DNA of 27,581 bases from Gemmatimonadota bacterium (GCA_003221085.1 QHUD01000123.1:1-27581), one strand, 5' to 3'; shown: positions 6,088-15,264, counted from the stretch's first letter. Made by a program: numbers and translations. The notes: a model not told the origin generated them from the sequence alone.

Positions 6088-9000
6088 ATGAGCGGTAGCT
6101 ATGATCTAGGGCTCGTCGTCCTGTCCGTGGTGATCGCCATCCTCGCTTCGGGCGCGGCGCTCGATCTTGCCGGCCGCGTGGCGGCCGCGCGCGGCCGCGC
6201 CCGGGCGATCTGGCTCGGCGGCGGTGCGTTCGCCATGGGGCTCGGGATTTGGTCCATGCATTTCATCGGGATGGAAGCGTTTCGGCTGCCGATCCCGGTC
6301 CAGTACCACCTCCCGACCGTCGTCGTGTCGCTGCTGGCCGCGATCTTCGCATCCGCGGTTGCGTTGTTCGTGGTCAGCCGACACGCGCTGACTCGTCTCC
6401 GCCTGCTCACCGGCAGTGTCGTCATGGGCGCGGGCATAGCCGCCATGCACTATACTGGCATGGCCGCCATGCGGATGGCGGCCACGCTTACGTACAAGCC
6501 CGTGCCGTTCACACTCTCCGTGCTGATCGCGATCATTGTGGCCCTGGTCGCGCTGCTGCTCGCCTTCCACCTGCGCGGCGAATCGGTCCGCGCATGGGAC
6601 CCGCGCAAGATCGGCAGCAGCCTCCTGATGGGCGCTGCGATCCCTGCCATGCACTATACCGGAATGGCCGCGGCCCATTTCGCCCCGGCGGTAAACGCGG
6701 CGGACCTGACCGCTGCGCTGTCGGTGTCCTCCTTGAGCGTGGTCGCCGTCACCAGTTCGACCTTCGTCGTGCTCGCCCTCGCGCTCGGCACGTCGATAGT
6801 AGACCGTCACCTCGCCGCCCAGGCCGGCATGCTCGCGCGGTTCGCGGCCATCGTGGAATCGTCGCACGACGCGATCATCGCCGCGACGATCGACGGTACC
6901 GTGGTGGCGTGGAACCCCGGCGCCCAGCGCTTGTTGGGCTATCGGGCGGACGAGATCCTGGGGCGCCCGATCGCGCTGATCGAGCCCCCCGAGCGGCGCG
7001 GCGAGGTGGCCGACCTCATCGCCCGCATCGCGGGGGGCGAGCGCGTCGACGACCGCGAAACGGCGCGGCGTCGCAAGGACGGCAGCGTGATCGACGTGTC
7101 CATCACGTATTCCCCGGTGCGCGACCGTGCCGCCGAGGTGACCGCTATCTCGGCGATCGTGCGCGACATCACCGAGCGCAAGCGTGCCGAGGCGGCCCTG
7201 CGCGAGGCCCACGCGGCGGCCGAGCGGGCCGCCAACGCCAAGGCTGCCTTCCTCGCCAACATCAGCCACGAGATTCGGACGCCGATGAACGCCGTCCTCG
7301 GCCTCACGGAGCTGGTGCTTGGCACCGAGCTCCAGGCCGAGCAGCGCCGGCAATTGGAGCTCGTGCACGCGTCCGGCGAGGGCCTGCTCGCGATCCTCAA
7401 CGACGTGCTCGACTTCTCGAAAATCGAAGGTGCGCACGTAGAGCTCGAAACCATCACGTTCGATCTCTCGGGCCTGGTGCTCACGACGGCGCGACTGCTC
7501 GCGATCAGGGCGGCGCAGCAGGGTGTCGAGCTGGTCTGCGACGTCGCGAGGGACGTGCCGCACGCCTTGATGGGCGACCCCGGGCGGCTGCGGCAGGTGC
7601 TCACCAACTTGATCGGCAACGCGATCAAGTTCACCCCCACAGGCGAGATCATCATCGCTGTGGCCGTCGAGCGGCGCGACGGCGACACCGTCGTGCTGCG
7701 TTTCGCGGTGCGGGACACGGGCATCGGGATCCCAGTTGAGAAGCAGGATGCGATCTTCGAGGCCTTCAGCCAGGCGGATGTCTCCACCACGCGGAAGTAC
7801 GGCGGCACCGGGTTGGGGCTCGCGATCTGCCGACAGCTCGTGCAGCTCATGGGCGGTGAGCTACGCGTGGCCAGCCAGCCGGGGCGGGGGAGCGAGTTCG
7901 CGTTTTCGATACCCCTCCCGATCGCGCCCGCCGCCCCGCCGCCGGGGCGGTCCCGAGCCCGCCTAGCCGGCCGTCGCGCCCTGGTGGTGGACGACAATGC
8001 GACGAACCGACAACTGGTGCGGCACATGCTGGGTGCGGCCGACATCGTGACGGACGAGGCCCCCGATGCGGCGGGCGTGCTCGAGGTGTTGCGCCGCGCG
8101 CGCGACGGTGGCGCTCCGTACGGGTTCGTCGTGATCGACGCCCAAATGCCGAGGCGCGACGGATTCGGGCTCGCCACCGACATCCTCGCCGAGCCGGGGC
8201 TAGCCGATACGCGCCTCCTGATGCTCACCTCCGGCGGGCAACGGGGCGATGCCCAGCGCTGCCGCGAGCTGGGCATCCAGGGGTACCTCACCAAGCCGGT
8301 ATCGCAGGTGGAGCTGCTCGACGCCGTTGCCGCGGTCCTTGGGCTCACGCAGAGCGACCCCGGCGAAGTGGTGACCCGATTTTCGATCGCGGAAGCGCGC
8401 CGCTCGCTGCGACTGCTGCTCGCCGAGGACAATCCGGTGAACCAGGAGGTGGCCACCGCCATGCTGCATAAGCGGGGGCACCACGTGGACGTCGTGAGCA
8501 ACGGGCGTGAGGCGGTCGACGCGGTCACGCGCACGTCCTACGACGTCGTGCTGATGGACATTCAGATGCCGGAGCTGGACGGGATCGCCGCCACGCGAGC
8601 GATCCGGGCATCGTCGGGCGGGAAGGATCAGCGCATCGTGGCGCTCACCGCGCTCGCATCAGGGGCGGAAAAGGAGCGGTGCCTCGCCGCGGGGATGAAC
8701 GGGTACCTCAGCAAGCCGTTCAAGGCTCACGAGCTGTTCGCGCTGGTCGAGGACGCGGTGGCCCGGCCGCCGACCACGCCGCCGGTCGACCTGGAAGCGT
8801 TCCGGGCCACGATGCGCGAGGCCGGCGCGGAGCAGGCCGTCGACGGCATCGTCGCGACGTTCGTCGCCACGCTGCCGCAGCGGCTCGAGGCGCTCGCGAC
8901 CGCGACCGGCGGTGAAGACGCCGAGCCCATTCAGCGGGCCGCGCACGCGTTCAAGTCCGCCGCGGCAACGCTCGGCGCAAATGCCCTCGCCACGCTGCTC

Positions 9001-9108
9001 GAGGACGTGGAAGCGGCCGCCCGAGCAGGCGACGTGGCCGGCGCGCGCGGCAGGCTCGAGTCCATACGTAGCGAAGCCCGCGCCGTGCTGGATCAGCTGC
9101 ATGGGTAG
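6088..9108 (+). CDS. Hybrid sensor histidine kinase: MHYT-PAS-HisKA-HATPase-REC-REC-Hpt
   Basis: The protein has 1006 residues. ATG 6088 is chosen over ATG 6055 because GGGAGGT sits 5 nt upstream and MHYT proteins typically start SGSYDLGLV. Residues 1-240 form a seven-helix MHYT sensor with three signatures (MHFIGM, MHYTGM, MHYTGM), proposed in the family to bind copper and sense O2, CO or NO. Next come a PAS domain (about 255-370, ending ITERKR), HisKA with H394 in NISHEIRTPMN, HATPase_c (NLIGNAIKF, DTGIGIP, GTGLGL), receiver 1 (D684 in VVIDAQMP), receiver 2 (D824 in LMDIQMP), and a C-terminal Hpt with H953 in AHAFKSAA. All phosphorelay residues are present, so an internal His-Asp-His relay is possible. 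It overlaps the next response regulator by 8 nt, the likely final acceptor. Confidence 0.93.
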   Translation: MSGSYDLGLVVLSVVIAILASGAALDLAGRVAAARGRARAIWLGGGAFAMGLGIWSMHFIGMEAFRLPIPVQYHLPTVVVSLLAAIFASAVALFVVSRHALTRLRLLTGSVVMGAGIAAMHYTGMAAMRMAATLTYKPVPFTLSVLIAIIVALVALLLAFHLRGESVRAWDPRKIGSSLLMGAAIPAMHYTGMAAAHFAPAVNAADLTAALSVSSLSVVAVTSSTFVVLALALGTSIVDRHLAAQAGMLARFAAIVESSHDAIIAATIDGTVVAWNPGAQRLLGYRADEILGRPIALIEPPERRGEVADLIARIAGGERVDDRETARRRKDGSVIDVSITYSPVRDRAAEVTAISAIVRDITERKRAEAALREAHAAAERAANAKAAFLANISHEIRTPMNAVLGLTELVLGTELQAEQRRQLELVHASGEGLLAILNDVLDFSKIEGAHVELETITFDLSGLVLTTARLLAIRAAQQGVELVCDVARDVPHALMGDPGRLRQVLTNLIGNAIKFTPTGEIIIAVAVERRDGDTVVLRFAVRDTGIGIPVEKQDAIFEAFSQADVSTTRKYGGTGLGLAICRQLVQLMGGELRVASQPGRGSEFAFSIPLPIAPAAPPPGRSRARLAGRRALVVDDNATNRQLVRHMLGAADIVTDEAPDAAGVLEVLRRARDGGAPYGFVVIDAQMPRRDGFGLATDILAEPGLADTRLLMLTSGGQRGDAQRCRELGIQGYLTKPVSQVELLDAVAAVLGLTQSDPGEVVTRFSIAEARRSLRLLLAEDNPVNQEVATAMLHKRGHHVDVVSNGREAVDAVTRTSYDVVLMDIQMPELDGIAATRAIRASSGGKDQRIVALTALASGAEKERCLAAGMNGYLSKPFKAHELFALVEDAVARPPTTPPVDLEAFRATMREAGAEQAVDGIVATFVATLPQRLEALATATGGEDAEPIQRAAHAFKSAAATLGANALATLLEDVEAAARAGDVAGARGRLESIRSEARAVLDQLHG

Positions 9109-9679
9109 CGGCATCTCCGTTCTCGTCACGGACGACGACCCGGTCTCCCGTGCCCTCGTCAGCGCGCTGGTACGCGCCGCGGGGTACCAGGTGAGCGTCG
9201 CGGAGCACGGTCGCGAAGCATGGGACGCGCTCCAGCTCGCCCGCATCCCGGTTGTCATCTCCGACTGGTACATGCCCGAGATGGATGGCCCCGAACTGTG
9301 CCGGCGGATCCGGGGCCGCCGCAGCGAGCCGTACGTGTACTTCATCTTGATCACATCGCGTGGCGGCAAGGAACAGTACCTGGCAGGCATGGAAGCGGGC
9401 GCCGACGACTTCATCACCAAGCCCGTGGACCCGGACGAGTTGCGCGCCCGGCTCGTCGTCGCCGAGCGGATTCTCGGCCTGCGGCGCGAGCTGCAGCAGC
9501 TCGAGGGTCTGCTGCCGATCTGCGCGTACTGTAAGCGCATCCGCGACGACCGCGACACCTGGAGCTCGCTGGAAGGCTACGTGGAGCAGCGTTCCGAGGC
9601 GCAATTCAGCCATGGCATCTGCCCGGACTGCTACAAGAAGCACGTACAGCCGCAGCTCGGCGGCAGCGGCCCGCGTTGA
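9101..9679 (+). CDS. Response regulator with C-terminal Cys4 motif
   Basis: The protein has 192 residues. ATG 9101 overlaps the kinase stop by 8 nt, implying coupled translation and a matched pair. Residues 4-125 are a receiver with acidic patch TDDDP, D55 in VISDWYMPEMDG, ITSRGG and the conserved Lys in FITKPV. A helix (ERILGLRRELQQLEG) then leads to a C-terminal module of about 50 residues with two CxxC pairs: C141/C144 in LPICAYCKRIRDD and C174/C177 in HGICPDCYKK. This tail occurs in many receiver and PAS proteins; the four cysteines suggest zinc or redox binding, but its role is not established. No DNA-binding or enzymatic output domain is present. Confidence 0.9.
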   Translation: MGSGISVLVTDDDPVSRALVSALVRAAGYQVSVAEHGREAWDALQLARIPVVISDWYMPEMDGPELCRRIRGRRSEPYVYFILITSRGGKEQYLAGMEAGADDFITKPVDPDELRARLVVAERILGLRRELQQLEGLLPICAYCKRIRDDRDTWSSLEGYVEQRSEAQFSHGICPDCYKKHVQPQLGGSGPR

Positions 9680-9711
9680 CGTTGCGCCACCCCGACTAAA
9701 CACGAGATGAC

Positions 9712-11115
9712 ATGACGGAGCCGACACCGCCCGGCGGGTGGTGGGCCACGGTGCGCGAGGCGCTCCGCGGCTCGCACCACGACTACACCGCCGGCCCGCT
9801 CGGCCGAGCCATCGTGCTGCTCGCGATCCCCATGGTCGCCGAAATGATCATGGAATCGGTGTTCGCCGTGGCGGACGTGTTCTGGGTGGCCCACCTGGGC
9901 GCGGACGCGGTCGCCACGGTCGGCCTCACGGAATCCCTCCTCACGCTGATCTACACGGCGGCCATGGGGCTCTCAATCGGCGTGACTGCGGTGGTGGCCC
10001 GCCGCATCGGGGAGAAGAACCCGGAGGGGGCGGCCGAGGCGGCGGTGCAGGGAATCGCCCTCGGACTGATCGTGGCCGTGGTGATCGGTGCGGTCGGCGT
10101 GACGTTCGCACCGCGCCTTCTCGCCGTGATGGGCGCGAGCCCCGCAGTACAGACCATGGGGGCCACGTACGCGCGCCTGATGCTCGGCGGGAACGTCGTG
10201 ATCGTCATGCTCTTCCTCATCAACGCAATCTTCCGCGGGGCAGGCGACGCGGCGATCGCGATGCGTGTGCTCTGGCTCGCGAACTGGATCAACATCGCTC
10301 TCGGCCCCTGTCTGATCCTTGGGGTCGGGCCGTTCCCCCGCCTGGGCGTGACCGGCGCGGCCATCGCCACGACAATCGGGCGTGGCACCGGCGTCTTGTA
10401 TCAGCTGTACCGGTTGTGGCGCGGTGACGCGCGGGTGGTGATTCGTCGTGCCCAACTCAGGCTGCGACCCGCAGTCATGCGGACCATGCTCCGGCTTTCG
10501 GGCACGGGCACGTTCCAGGTGCTGATCGGCACGGCGAGCTGGATCTTTCTGGTACGCATCATTTCGAGCTTCGGGACGGAGGCGATCGCGGGCTACCAGA
10601 TCGCGATCCGGATCATCGTGTTCGCGCTGCTGCCCTCGTGGGGACTTTCCAACGCGGCGGCGACGCTCGTCGGGCAGGGCTTGGGGGCGGGGAACCCGGA
10701 GCGCGCCGAACGAGCCGTGTGGCTCGCGGGATTCTACAACATGCTGTTCCTCGGTACTGCGGGGGCCCTGTTCGTGGCGTTCGCCGGGCCCATTGTGAGC
10801 GCGTTCACGCGCGACCCGGCGGTCGCCCCGATCGCGGTGCTGACCCTGCGCACCATCAGCTATGGGTTCCTGTTTTACGCCTACGGGATGGTGCTGACGC
10901 AGTCGTTCAACGGCGCTGGGGACACCTGGACCCCCACGTGGATTAACTTGGGATGCTTCTGGCTGTGGGAGATCCCGCTCGCGTATCTGTTGGCGCGCCA
11001 CGCGGGGCTCGGGCCCCGCGGCGTGGCGCTGGCCGTGACGATCGCGTTCTCGACCGTCGCCGTCGTGAGCGCTGTCACCTTCCGCCGCGGGCGCTGGAAG
11101 GTCCAGCGGGTCTAG
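9712..11115 (+). CDS. MATE family efflux transporter
   Basis: The protein has 467 residues starting at ATG 9712, 32 nt after the response regulator stop and with only a weak ribosome-binding match. It has about 12 hydrophobic segments in two similar halves. Family-typical stretches include LLAIPMVAEMIMESVFAVAD in helix 1 and its surroundings, GADAVATVGL, NAIFRGAGDAAIAM, LGVTGAAIATTI, and, in the second half, GLSNAAATLVGQGLGAGNPERAE and SFNGAGDTWTPTW. MATE proteins export cationic drugs or metabolites against H+ or Na+ across the inner membrane. The substrate cannot be read from the sequence. It may be controlled by the adjacent signalling genes, but that is inference from position only. Confidence 0.92.
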   Translation: MTEPTPPGGWWATVREALRGSHHDYTAGPLGRAIVLLAIPMVAEMIMESVFAVADVFWVAHLGADAVATVGLTESLLTLIYTAAMGLSIGVTAVVARRIGEKNPEGAAEAAVQGIALGLIVAVVIGAVGVTFAPRLLAVMGASPAVQTMGATYARLMLGGNVVIVMLFLINAIFRGAGDAAIAMRVLWLANWINIALGPCLILGVGPFPRLGVTGAAIATTIGRGTGVLYQLYRLWRGDARVVIRRAQLRLRPAVMRTMLRLSGTGTFQVLIGTASWIFLVRIISSFGTEAIAGYQIAIRIIVFALLPSWGLSNAAATLVGQGLGAGNPERAERAVWLAGFYNMLFLGTAGALFVAFAGPIVSAFTRDPAVAPIAVLTLRTISYGFLFYAYGMVLTQSFNGAGDTWTPTWINLGCFWLWEIPLAYLLARHAGLGPRGVALAVTIAFSTVAVVSAVTFRRGRWKVQRV

Positions 11116-11164
11116 CGGCCCGGCCCTTGCCGCACTGTTGCGTCGACGCATCGCCCCTCGCCGC

Positions 11165-11170
11165 TTGACA
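11165..11170 (+). promoter_or_regulatory. Isolated consensus -35 box (TTGACA)
   Basis: A perfect TTGACA sits in the gap between the MATE gene and the next kinase. The hexamer 17 nt downstream (ACACCC) is a poor -10, so promoter activity is doubtful. Confidence 0.2.
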
Positions 11171-11233
11171 GCGGAACGGGGAGGAACACACCCTGTACCA
11201 GCGAACGACAATCGGTTCGTGGGAACTCACCCG

Positions 11234-11266
11234 GCCCCGTTGCGCCCGCGATCAGGCCAACGGGGC
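11234..11266 (+). promoter_or_regulatory. Hairpin in the leader of the PAS-PAS kinase gene
   Basis: GCCCCGTTG (11234-11242) and CAACGGGGC (11258-11266) form a perfect 9-bp stem with a 15-nt loop, ending 12 nt before the AGGAG of the next gene. There is no T-run. It could end the MATE transcript weakly or modulate kinase translation. Confidence 0.3.
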
Positions 11267-11290
11267 GCAGTGTCTCGCAGGAGTACATGT

Positions 11291-13132
11291 ATGGAAGCGA
11301 AAGACCTGCTCGACAGTCTCGACGTCGGGGTGGCGGCGATGGCTCCCGATTGGACGATCGCCGAGTGGTCGGCTGCCGCCGCCCGGATCAGCGCGATGCC
11401 GGCGGACCGGGTGGTGGGTCACAGCATCTGGACCGCCTTCCCCGCGGCGAAGGGTACCGAGCTCGAACGGGTGTTCGGAGAGGTGTTGGCCGACGGCAAG
11501 CCCCGCACGTTCCTGGCGCCCACGGGGACGCCCGAGTCACCAGGGACCATGCTCGAGACCCGAGTCACCCGCGGACCGGGGGATCATCTCGCCTTGGCTT
11601 TCCGGCCCGTGTACGAGCAGCTGGCGCCCGAGTCGCGCGCGGCCCAGCTCCTGAGTGCGCTCGAGGCCGAGCGGCGGCTCTATCTGCAGCTGTTCAGCTC
11701 GCTGCCCACGCCTGGCCTGGTTCTCACACCGGACGGTCAGATCCTCGATACCAACCCGGAAGGCGCGAAGCTGCTCGGTGGGGCGGACGCGGCGGCCCTG
11801 CGTGGCCGCGCGCTGGCGGAGTGGGCCCCCTCGTCCCAGCAGGGCCTGCTCGCCGCCGGGTTGCGCCACGCCGTCAAGCAGCGGCAGGACGTGTCGCTGA
11901 CCTTCGAATTCGCCGGTGAGCCCGCGCGGGAGGTGCGGGCCGTGATCGTGAATGTCGATCCGGTGCGCGCCGCGCCAAAGCTCCTGTTCCTGGCGTTGGA
12001 CGTGTCGCGCGAGATCCTGCTACAGCAGCGGCTGCTCCAAGCCGACCGGCTGTCGCAGCTCGGCGCCCTGGTATCCGGCGTGGCGCACGAGCTCAATAAT
12101 CCGCTGGCCGCGATCGCGGCGTTCGGGGAAGCGCTCGCGCTGGACCCTCACCAGGCCGACCTGGCGGAGAGCGCGGAGGTGATTCGGAGCGAGGCGATGC
12201 GGGCCGGGCGCATCGTCCAGACCTTGCTCGACTTTGCCCGGCAGCGGCCCCGGATGCAGACCGCCGTGGATCTCGGCGAGATCGCCGAGCGCGTGCTCGC
12301 GCTGCAGCGCAGCGCGCTCAAGAAGGCGCGCATCCGCGCTACCGTGTCCATCCCGAACGAGGTCCCCGCCGTGGCGGGTGACCCGCAGGAGCTGCAACAG
12401 GTGATGCTCAACGCGGTCGTGAACGCCCGGCAGGCGATCGAGACCACGGGTCGCCCCGGCCAGATCGCCATCACCGCTCGGTCAAGCGACCACCACGTGC
12501 TGGTGACGGTCGACGACACGGGTCCCGGCGTACCGCCGGAGATCCTCGACCGAGTGTTCGAGCCGTTCTTCTCGACCAAGGCGGAGCATGGCACCGGGCT
12601 GGGTCTGGCGATCAGCTTCGGGCTCGTGCGGGGGATGGGCGGTCGCATGTGGATGCAGAACGTCGAAGGGGGCGGGGCCCGGCTCTCGTTCGAGCTCCCG
12701 GTGGACGGGGGCAGCACCGCAGGGGCGGCGCGGGCCGGGGGCCGGCCCGGCGTGCAGCGACTCTCGCTGCTGGTGGTGGAGGACGAAGAGTCGGTGCGCC
12801 GCGCCATGGCGTTGCTCGCCAAGCGGCTGGGGCACGAGGTGACGACGGTCGGCCGGTTCGCCGACGCGACCGAGCGCCTCGCCCAAGCCAACACGCGCTA
12901 CGATGCGCTCTTGGTGGACGTGCACCTCGACGAGGCGCACACGGGATTTGAGTTGTTCGACCACCTGCGGACCGAAGGCCAGGGGCGCGAGCAGCGCATC
13001 GTGTTCACGACCGGTGACTCGATCTCCACGCAGACACGCGACGCCCTGGAGCGCGCCGACCGGCCGGTGCTGCGGAAGCCCTTCAGCCTCGACGAATTGC
13101 GGGAGCTGCTGGAGCGGGTGACGACCGGCTGA
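11291..13132 (+). CDS. Hybrid sensor histidine kinase: PAS-PAS-HisKA-HATPase-REC
   Basis: The protein has 613 residues; ATG 11291 follows AGGAG (11279-11283) at 7 nt. The open frame extends to 11138, but that leader has no similarity. It has no membrane segment, so it is cytosolic. Two PAS-like domains come first (about 1-115, starting LLDSLDVGVAAMAPD, and about 135-245, LFSSLPTPGLVLTPDG). HisKA follows with H266 in SGVAHELNNPLAA, the NtrB-like subtype, then HATPase_c (NAVVNARQA, DDTGPGVP, GTGLGLAI). A linker leads to a C-terminal receiver (about 490-610) with the acidic stretch VVEDEE, D543 in LLVDVHLDE and the Lys in VLRKPF. No separate response regulator gene follows, and the next gene is convergent 15 nt away. 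The phosphorylation target is therefore elsewhere. Confidence 0.92.
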   Translation: MEAKDLLDSLDVGVAAMAPDWTIAEWSAAAARISAMPADRVVGHSIWTAFPAAKGTELERVFGEVLADGKPRTFLAPTGTPESPGTMLETRVTRGPGDHLALAFRPVYEQLAPESRAAQLLSALEAERRLYLQLFSSLPTPGLVLTPDGQILDTNPEGAKLLGGADAAALRGRALAEWAPSSQQGLLAAGLRHAVKQRQDVSLTFEFAGEPAREVRAVIVNVDPVRAAPKLLFLALDVSREILLQQRLLQADRLSQLGALVSGVAHELNNPLAAIAAFGEALALDPHQADLAESAEVIRSEAMRAGRIVQTLLDFARQRPRMQTAVDLGEIAERVLALQRSALKKARIRATVSIPNEVPAVAGDPQELQQVMLNAVVNARQAIETTGRPGQIAITARSSDHHVLVTVDDTGPGVPPEILDRVFEPFFSTKAEHGTGLGLAISFGLVRGMGGRMWMQNVEGGGARLSFELPVDGGSTAGAARAGGRPGVQRLSLLVVEDEESVRRAMALLAKRLGHEVTTVGRFADATERLAQANTRYDALLVDVHLDEAHTGFELFDHLRTEGQGREQRIVFTTGDSISTQTRDALERADRPVLRKPFSLDELRELLERVTTG

Positions 13133-13147
13133 CGGCCGGAACGGGGC

Positions 13148-14131
13148 TCAGGCCGCCTGGACGACTGCCCGCGGGCGGCGGCGCCGACGCTGCTTGCGAC
13201 TCTCCCGGTGGTACGATACCGTCTGCCGCAGACCCTCGTCGAAATCCACGATCGGCTGGTAGCCCATGAGCTCGCGCGCCTTGTCGATCGAGGCAAGCGA
13301 GTTGCGCACTTCACCGGGCCGCCCTTCCGCGTACTTCGGCAGCACCGGCACGCCGGCGAGACCCTGGATCCGGTCCCACAGGTCGATGATGCTCACGCTC
13401 TGGCCGCATCCGATGTTGAACACGTGACCGGCGACGTGTGTGGCCGGCGCGCGAGCGGCGAGCAGGTTCGCATGTACCACGTTGCCGACGTACACGAAGT
13501 CGCGGGTCTGCCTGCCGTCGCCGTAAATGGTCGGCGGCTCGCCGCGTAGGGCCGCGGCGATGAATCGCGGCGCCACGGCGGCGTACGGGGAGTTTGGGTC
13601 CTGCCGCGGCCCGAAGACGTTGAAGTACCGCAGCACCACGGTTTCGAGTCCGTAGCTCGCGTGGAACGCGGAGCAGTACTCCTCGCCGGCGAGCTTGGAC
13701 GCGGCGTAGGGCGACAGGGGTCGCGTGACGTGATCCTCGGAGTTCGGCAGTGTGGCGGCGTTCCCGTAGGCCGACGTCGACCCGGCGTAGACGACCCGCC
13801 GCACGCGCGCGTCGCGCGCCGCGAGCAAGATGTTCAGCGTCCCGGTCGCGTTCACTTCGTGCGCGGCGAGCGGCTCGTCCACCGATCGCTGCACCGACGT
13901 CAGCGCCGCCTGGTGCAGCACGTAGTCGGCCCCGTCCACGGCGCGACGACACATTCTCAGGTCCGTGACGCTGCCGCGAATGAAACTGACGCGGCGCCGG
14001 ACCGCTGCGAAGTTCTCCCGACGGCCCGACGACAAGTCGTCGAGGATGACGACGTCCTGCCCGGCGGCGACGAGGCGCTCGACCAGGTGCGAGCCGATGA
14101 ACCCGGCTCCGCCCGTAACCAGAAATCGCAT
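13148..14131 (-). CDS. NAD-dependent sugar-nucleotide epimerase/dehydratase (UDP-glucose 4-epimerase-like)
   Basis: The protein has 327 residues from ATG 14131-14129 (MRFLVTGGAGFIGSH). The frame also opens at 14173, but the added residues precede the usual family start. It is an extended SDR with NAD-binding GGAGFIG (7-13), DDLSSG after strand 2, the Ser/Thr catalytic region AGSTSAYG, and catalytic Y142-xxx-K146 in SPYAASK. RYFNVFGPRQDP and GDGRQTRDFVYV are typical of UDP-GlcNAc/UDP-Glc 4-epimerases (WbpP/GalE group), which interconvert gluco- and galacto-configured nucleotide sugars, or of related dehydratases. The C-terminal tail is strongly basic (RKQRRRRRPRA). It is convergent with the kinase and divergent from the acyltransferase gene, and starts the polysaccharide locus. 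Confidence 0.9.
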   Translation of the reverse strand: MRFLVTGGAGFIGSHLVERLVAAGQDVVILDDLSSGRRENFAAVRRRVSFIRGSVTDLRMCRRAVDGADYVLHQAALTSVQRSVDEPLAAHEVNATGTLNILLAARDARVRRVVYAGSTSAYGNAATLPNSEDHVTRPLSPYAASKLAGEEYCSAFHASYGLETVVLRYFNVFGPRQDPNSPYAAVAPRFIAAALRGEPPTIYGDGRQTRDFVYVGNVVHANLLAARAPATHVAGHVFNIGCGQSVSIIDLWDRIQGLAGVPVLPKYAEGRPGEVRNSLASIDKARELMGYQPIVDFDEGLRQTVSYHRESRKQRRRRRPRAVVQAA

Positions 14132-14253
14132 CTCGAATCCGTTCCGTTTCGGCCCGAGTTTTGCGCCTTGCATTAATCCGGCCAGGGCTTCCGGGGGAGC
14201 GCCGCGGATGGAAGATTGTAGCGTACCAGCAACACATGTTTCGCGGAGGGGTT
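14132..14253. promoter_or_regulatory. Divergent promoter region (epimerase / acyltransferase)
   Basis: This 122-bp gap separates divergent genes and should hold promoters for both. The palindromic ATTAAT (14172-14177) is the only AT-rich core and could serve as a -10 on either strand, but no good -35 lies at the right distance. GGAGG at 14245-14249 is the ribosome site of the rightward gene. Confidence 0.3.
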
Positions 14254-15264
14254 GTGGAGTTCACGATTACGGCGGTGAACCCGCTCGAACACGAAAAAGA
14301 CATCAAACGGCTGTTCGTGACCCACGAGCGCCCGGAATTCCCGAGTTTCTTTGACCGGGCCTATCCCGCCGGTGTCCAGGCCGGGGGGGGTAGCTGGGTC
14401 GGGCGCGATCGCGCCGGACAGGTCGTGATGCACGTCGCGTGCTTTCCGCAGCGGTTCCGCTTCGGGCAGCGGGAGGTCGTCGGTGGTCTCATGATGAATG
14501 CCCTCGTCGCAAGGCCTTACCGGAGCTTCTTCCCCGCGCACTCCTTGATCCGACGCGCCAAGGGAGACACCAAGGCCCGTGGTGACATCGACTTCGTCTA
14601 CACGGATCCCAACGATCAGGCCAAGGCGGTCATGGACATGTGCGGGTTCGCACGGGTCGGCACGCTGAGACGGTACACGCTGCCCTTGGGCGACCGACGC
14701 CGCCTGGTGGACGGGGCGATCCGTCTGTTCCATGCCGGTGCGCGCGTGGTGACATGGGGCTGGCGGGGAGCCGCGCTCGTCGGCCATCCGGCCGCGGAGG
14801 TCTCGACGGCTGGCTTTGAGGCGCCGTCCGGCGACTCGCCGCGGCTCAGACCGTATCACAGCGGCGCCCGGTATACGATGCGCATGGAGGGCTACCCGTC
14901 CGCATCGGATTGGTGGTTTACGCTGCCGCGCAATGGCGACGGGGGTGCCCCGGCCGCCGGGCTGCTGGTGCGGGGGCCCCACTCCTCCGGTGTCATGGAT
15001 CTGCAGGTCGTGTACCGAGACCCTGGTTTGCCCCTGGGCGGGCTGATTCGCGGTCTCGTCGAGCGGCTCCGGGCCAAGGGGGGCACCCGGCTGCAGGTCT
15101 GGACAGTGGCGGAATCGCGCTTCGCTGCCGAGCTGCGGCGCGCCGGCTTTGTGCCGCGGGAGGAAGCGGCGTCGATCGTCGCGACCGCGCTCACCGCGAC
15201 CGGTGAGGCCGTGTTGCGCTCAGTGCACCTGTGGGAGATCACCAGCCTGGACTGCGACCGCTAG
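14254..15264 (+). CDS. GNAT/FemAB-like acyltransferase of the polysaccharide locus
   Basis: The protein has 336 residues from GTG 14254, chosen for GGAGGG at 14245-14250; ATG 14236 is the alternative. The sequence suggests two GNAT-like folds in tandem. The first includes GREVVGGLMMNALVARPYR (acceptor/CoA site-like strand and loop), HSLIRRAKG and IDFVYTDPNDQAKAVMDMCGF (about 112-132), the typical closing 'x-x-x-x-GF' segment. The second (about 240-320) has GLPLGGLIRGLVERLRAKG and AAELRRAGFVPREEA. Such proteins in exopolysaccharide loci are taken to N- or O-acylate sugars, or to use aminoacyl donors in the FemAB manner. An acyl-ACP made by the neighbouring ligase and carrier is a possible donor, which is inference. 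Its stop shares the bases CTAG with the stop of the convergent ligase gene. Confidence 0.75.
   Translation: MEFTITAVNPLEHEKDIKRLFVTHERPEFPSFFDRAYPAGVQAGGGSWVGRDRAGQVVMHVACFPQRFRFGQREVVGGLMMNALVARPYRSFFPAHSLIRRAKGDTKARGDIDFVYTDPNDQAKAVMDMCGFARVGTLRRYTLPLGDRRRLVDGAIRLFHAGARVVTWGWRGAALVGHPAAEVSTAGFEAPSGDSPRLRPYHSGARYTMRMEGYPSASDWWFTLPRNGDGGAPAAGLLVRGPHSSGVMDLQVVYRDPGLPLGGLIRGLVERLRAKGGTRLQVWTVAESRFAAELRRAGFVPREEAASIVATALTATGEAVLRSVHLWEITSLDCDR

Noticed and set aside
6106..7563. Large - strand open frame opposite the MHYT kinase
   Set aside because: Arg/His/Gly-rich shadow with no motifs; the + strand has complete kinase domains.
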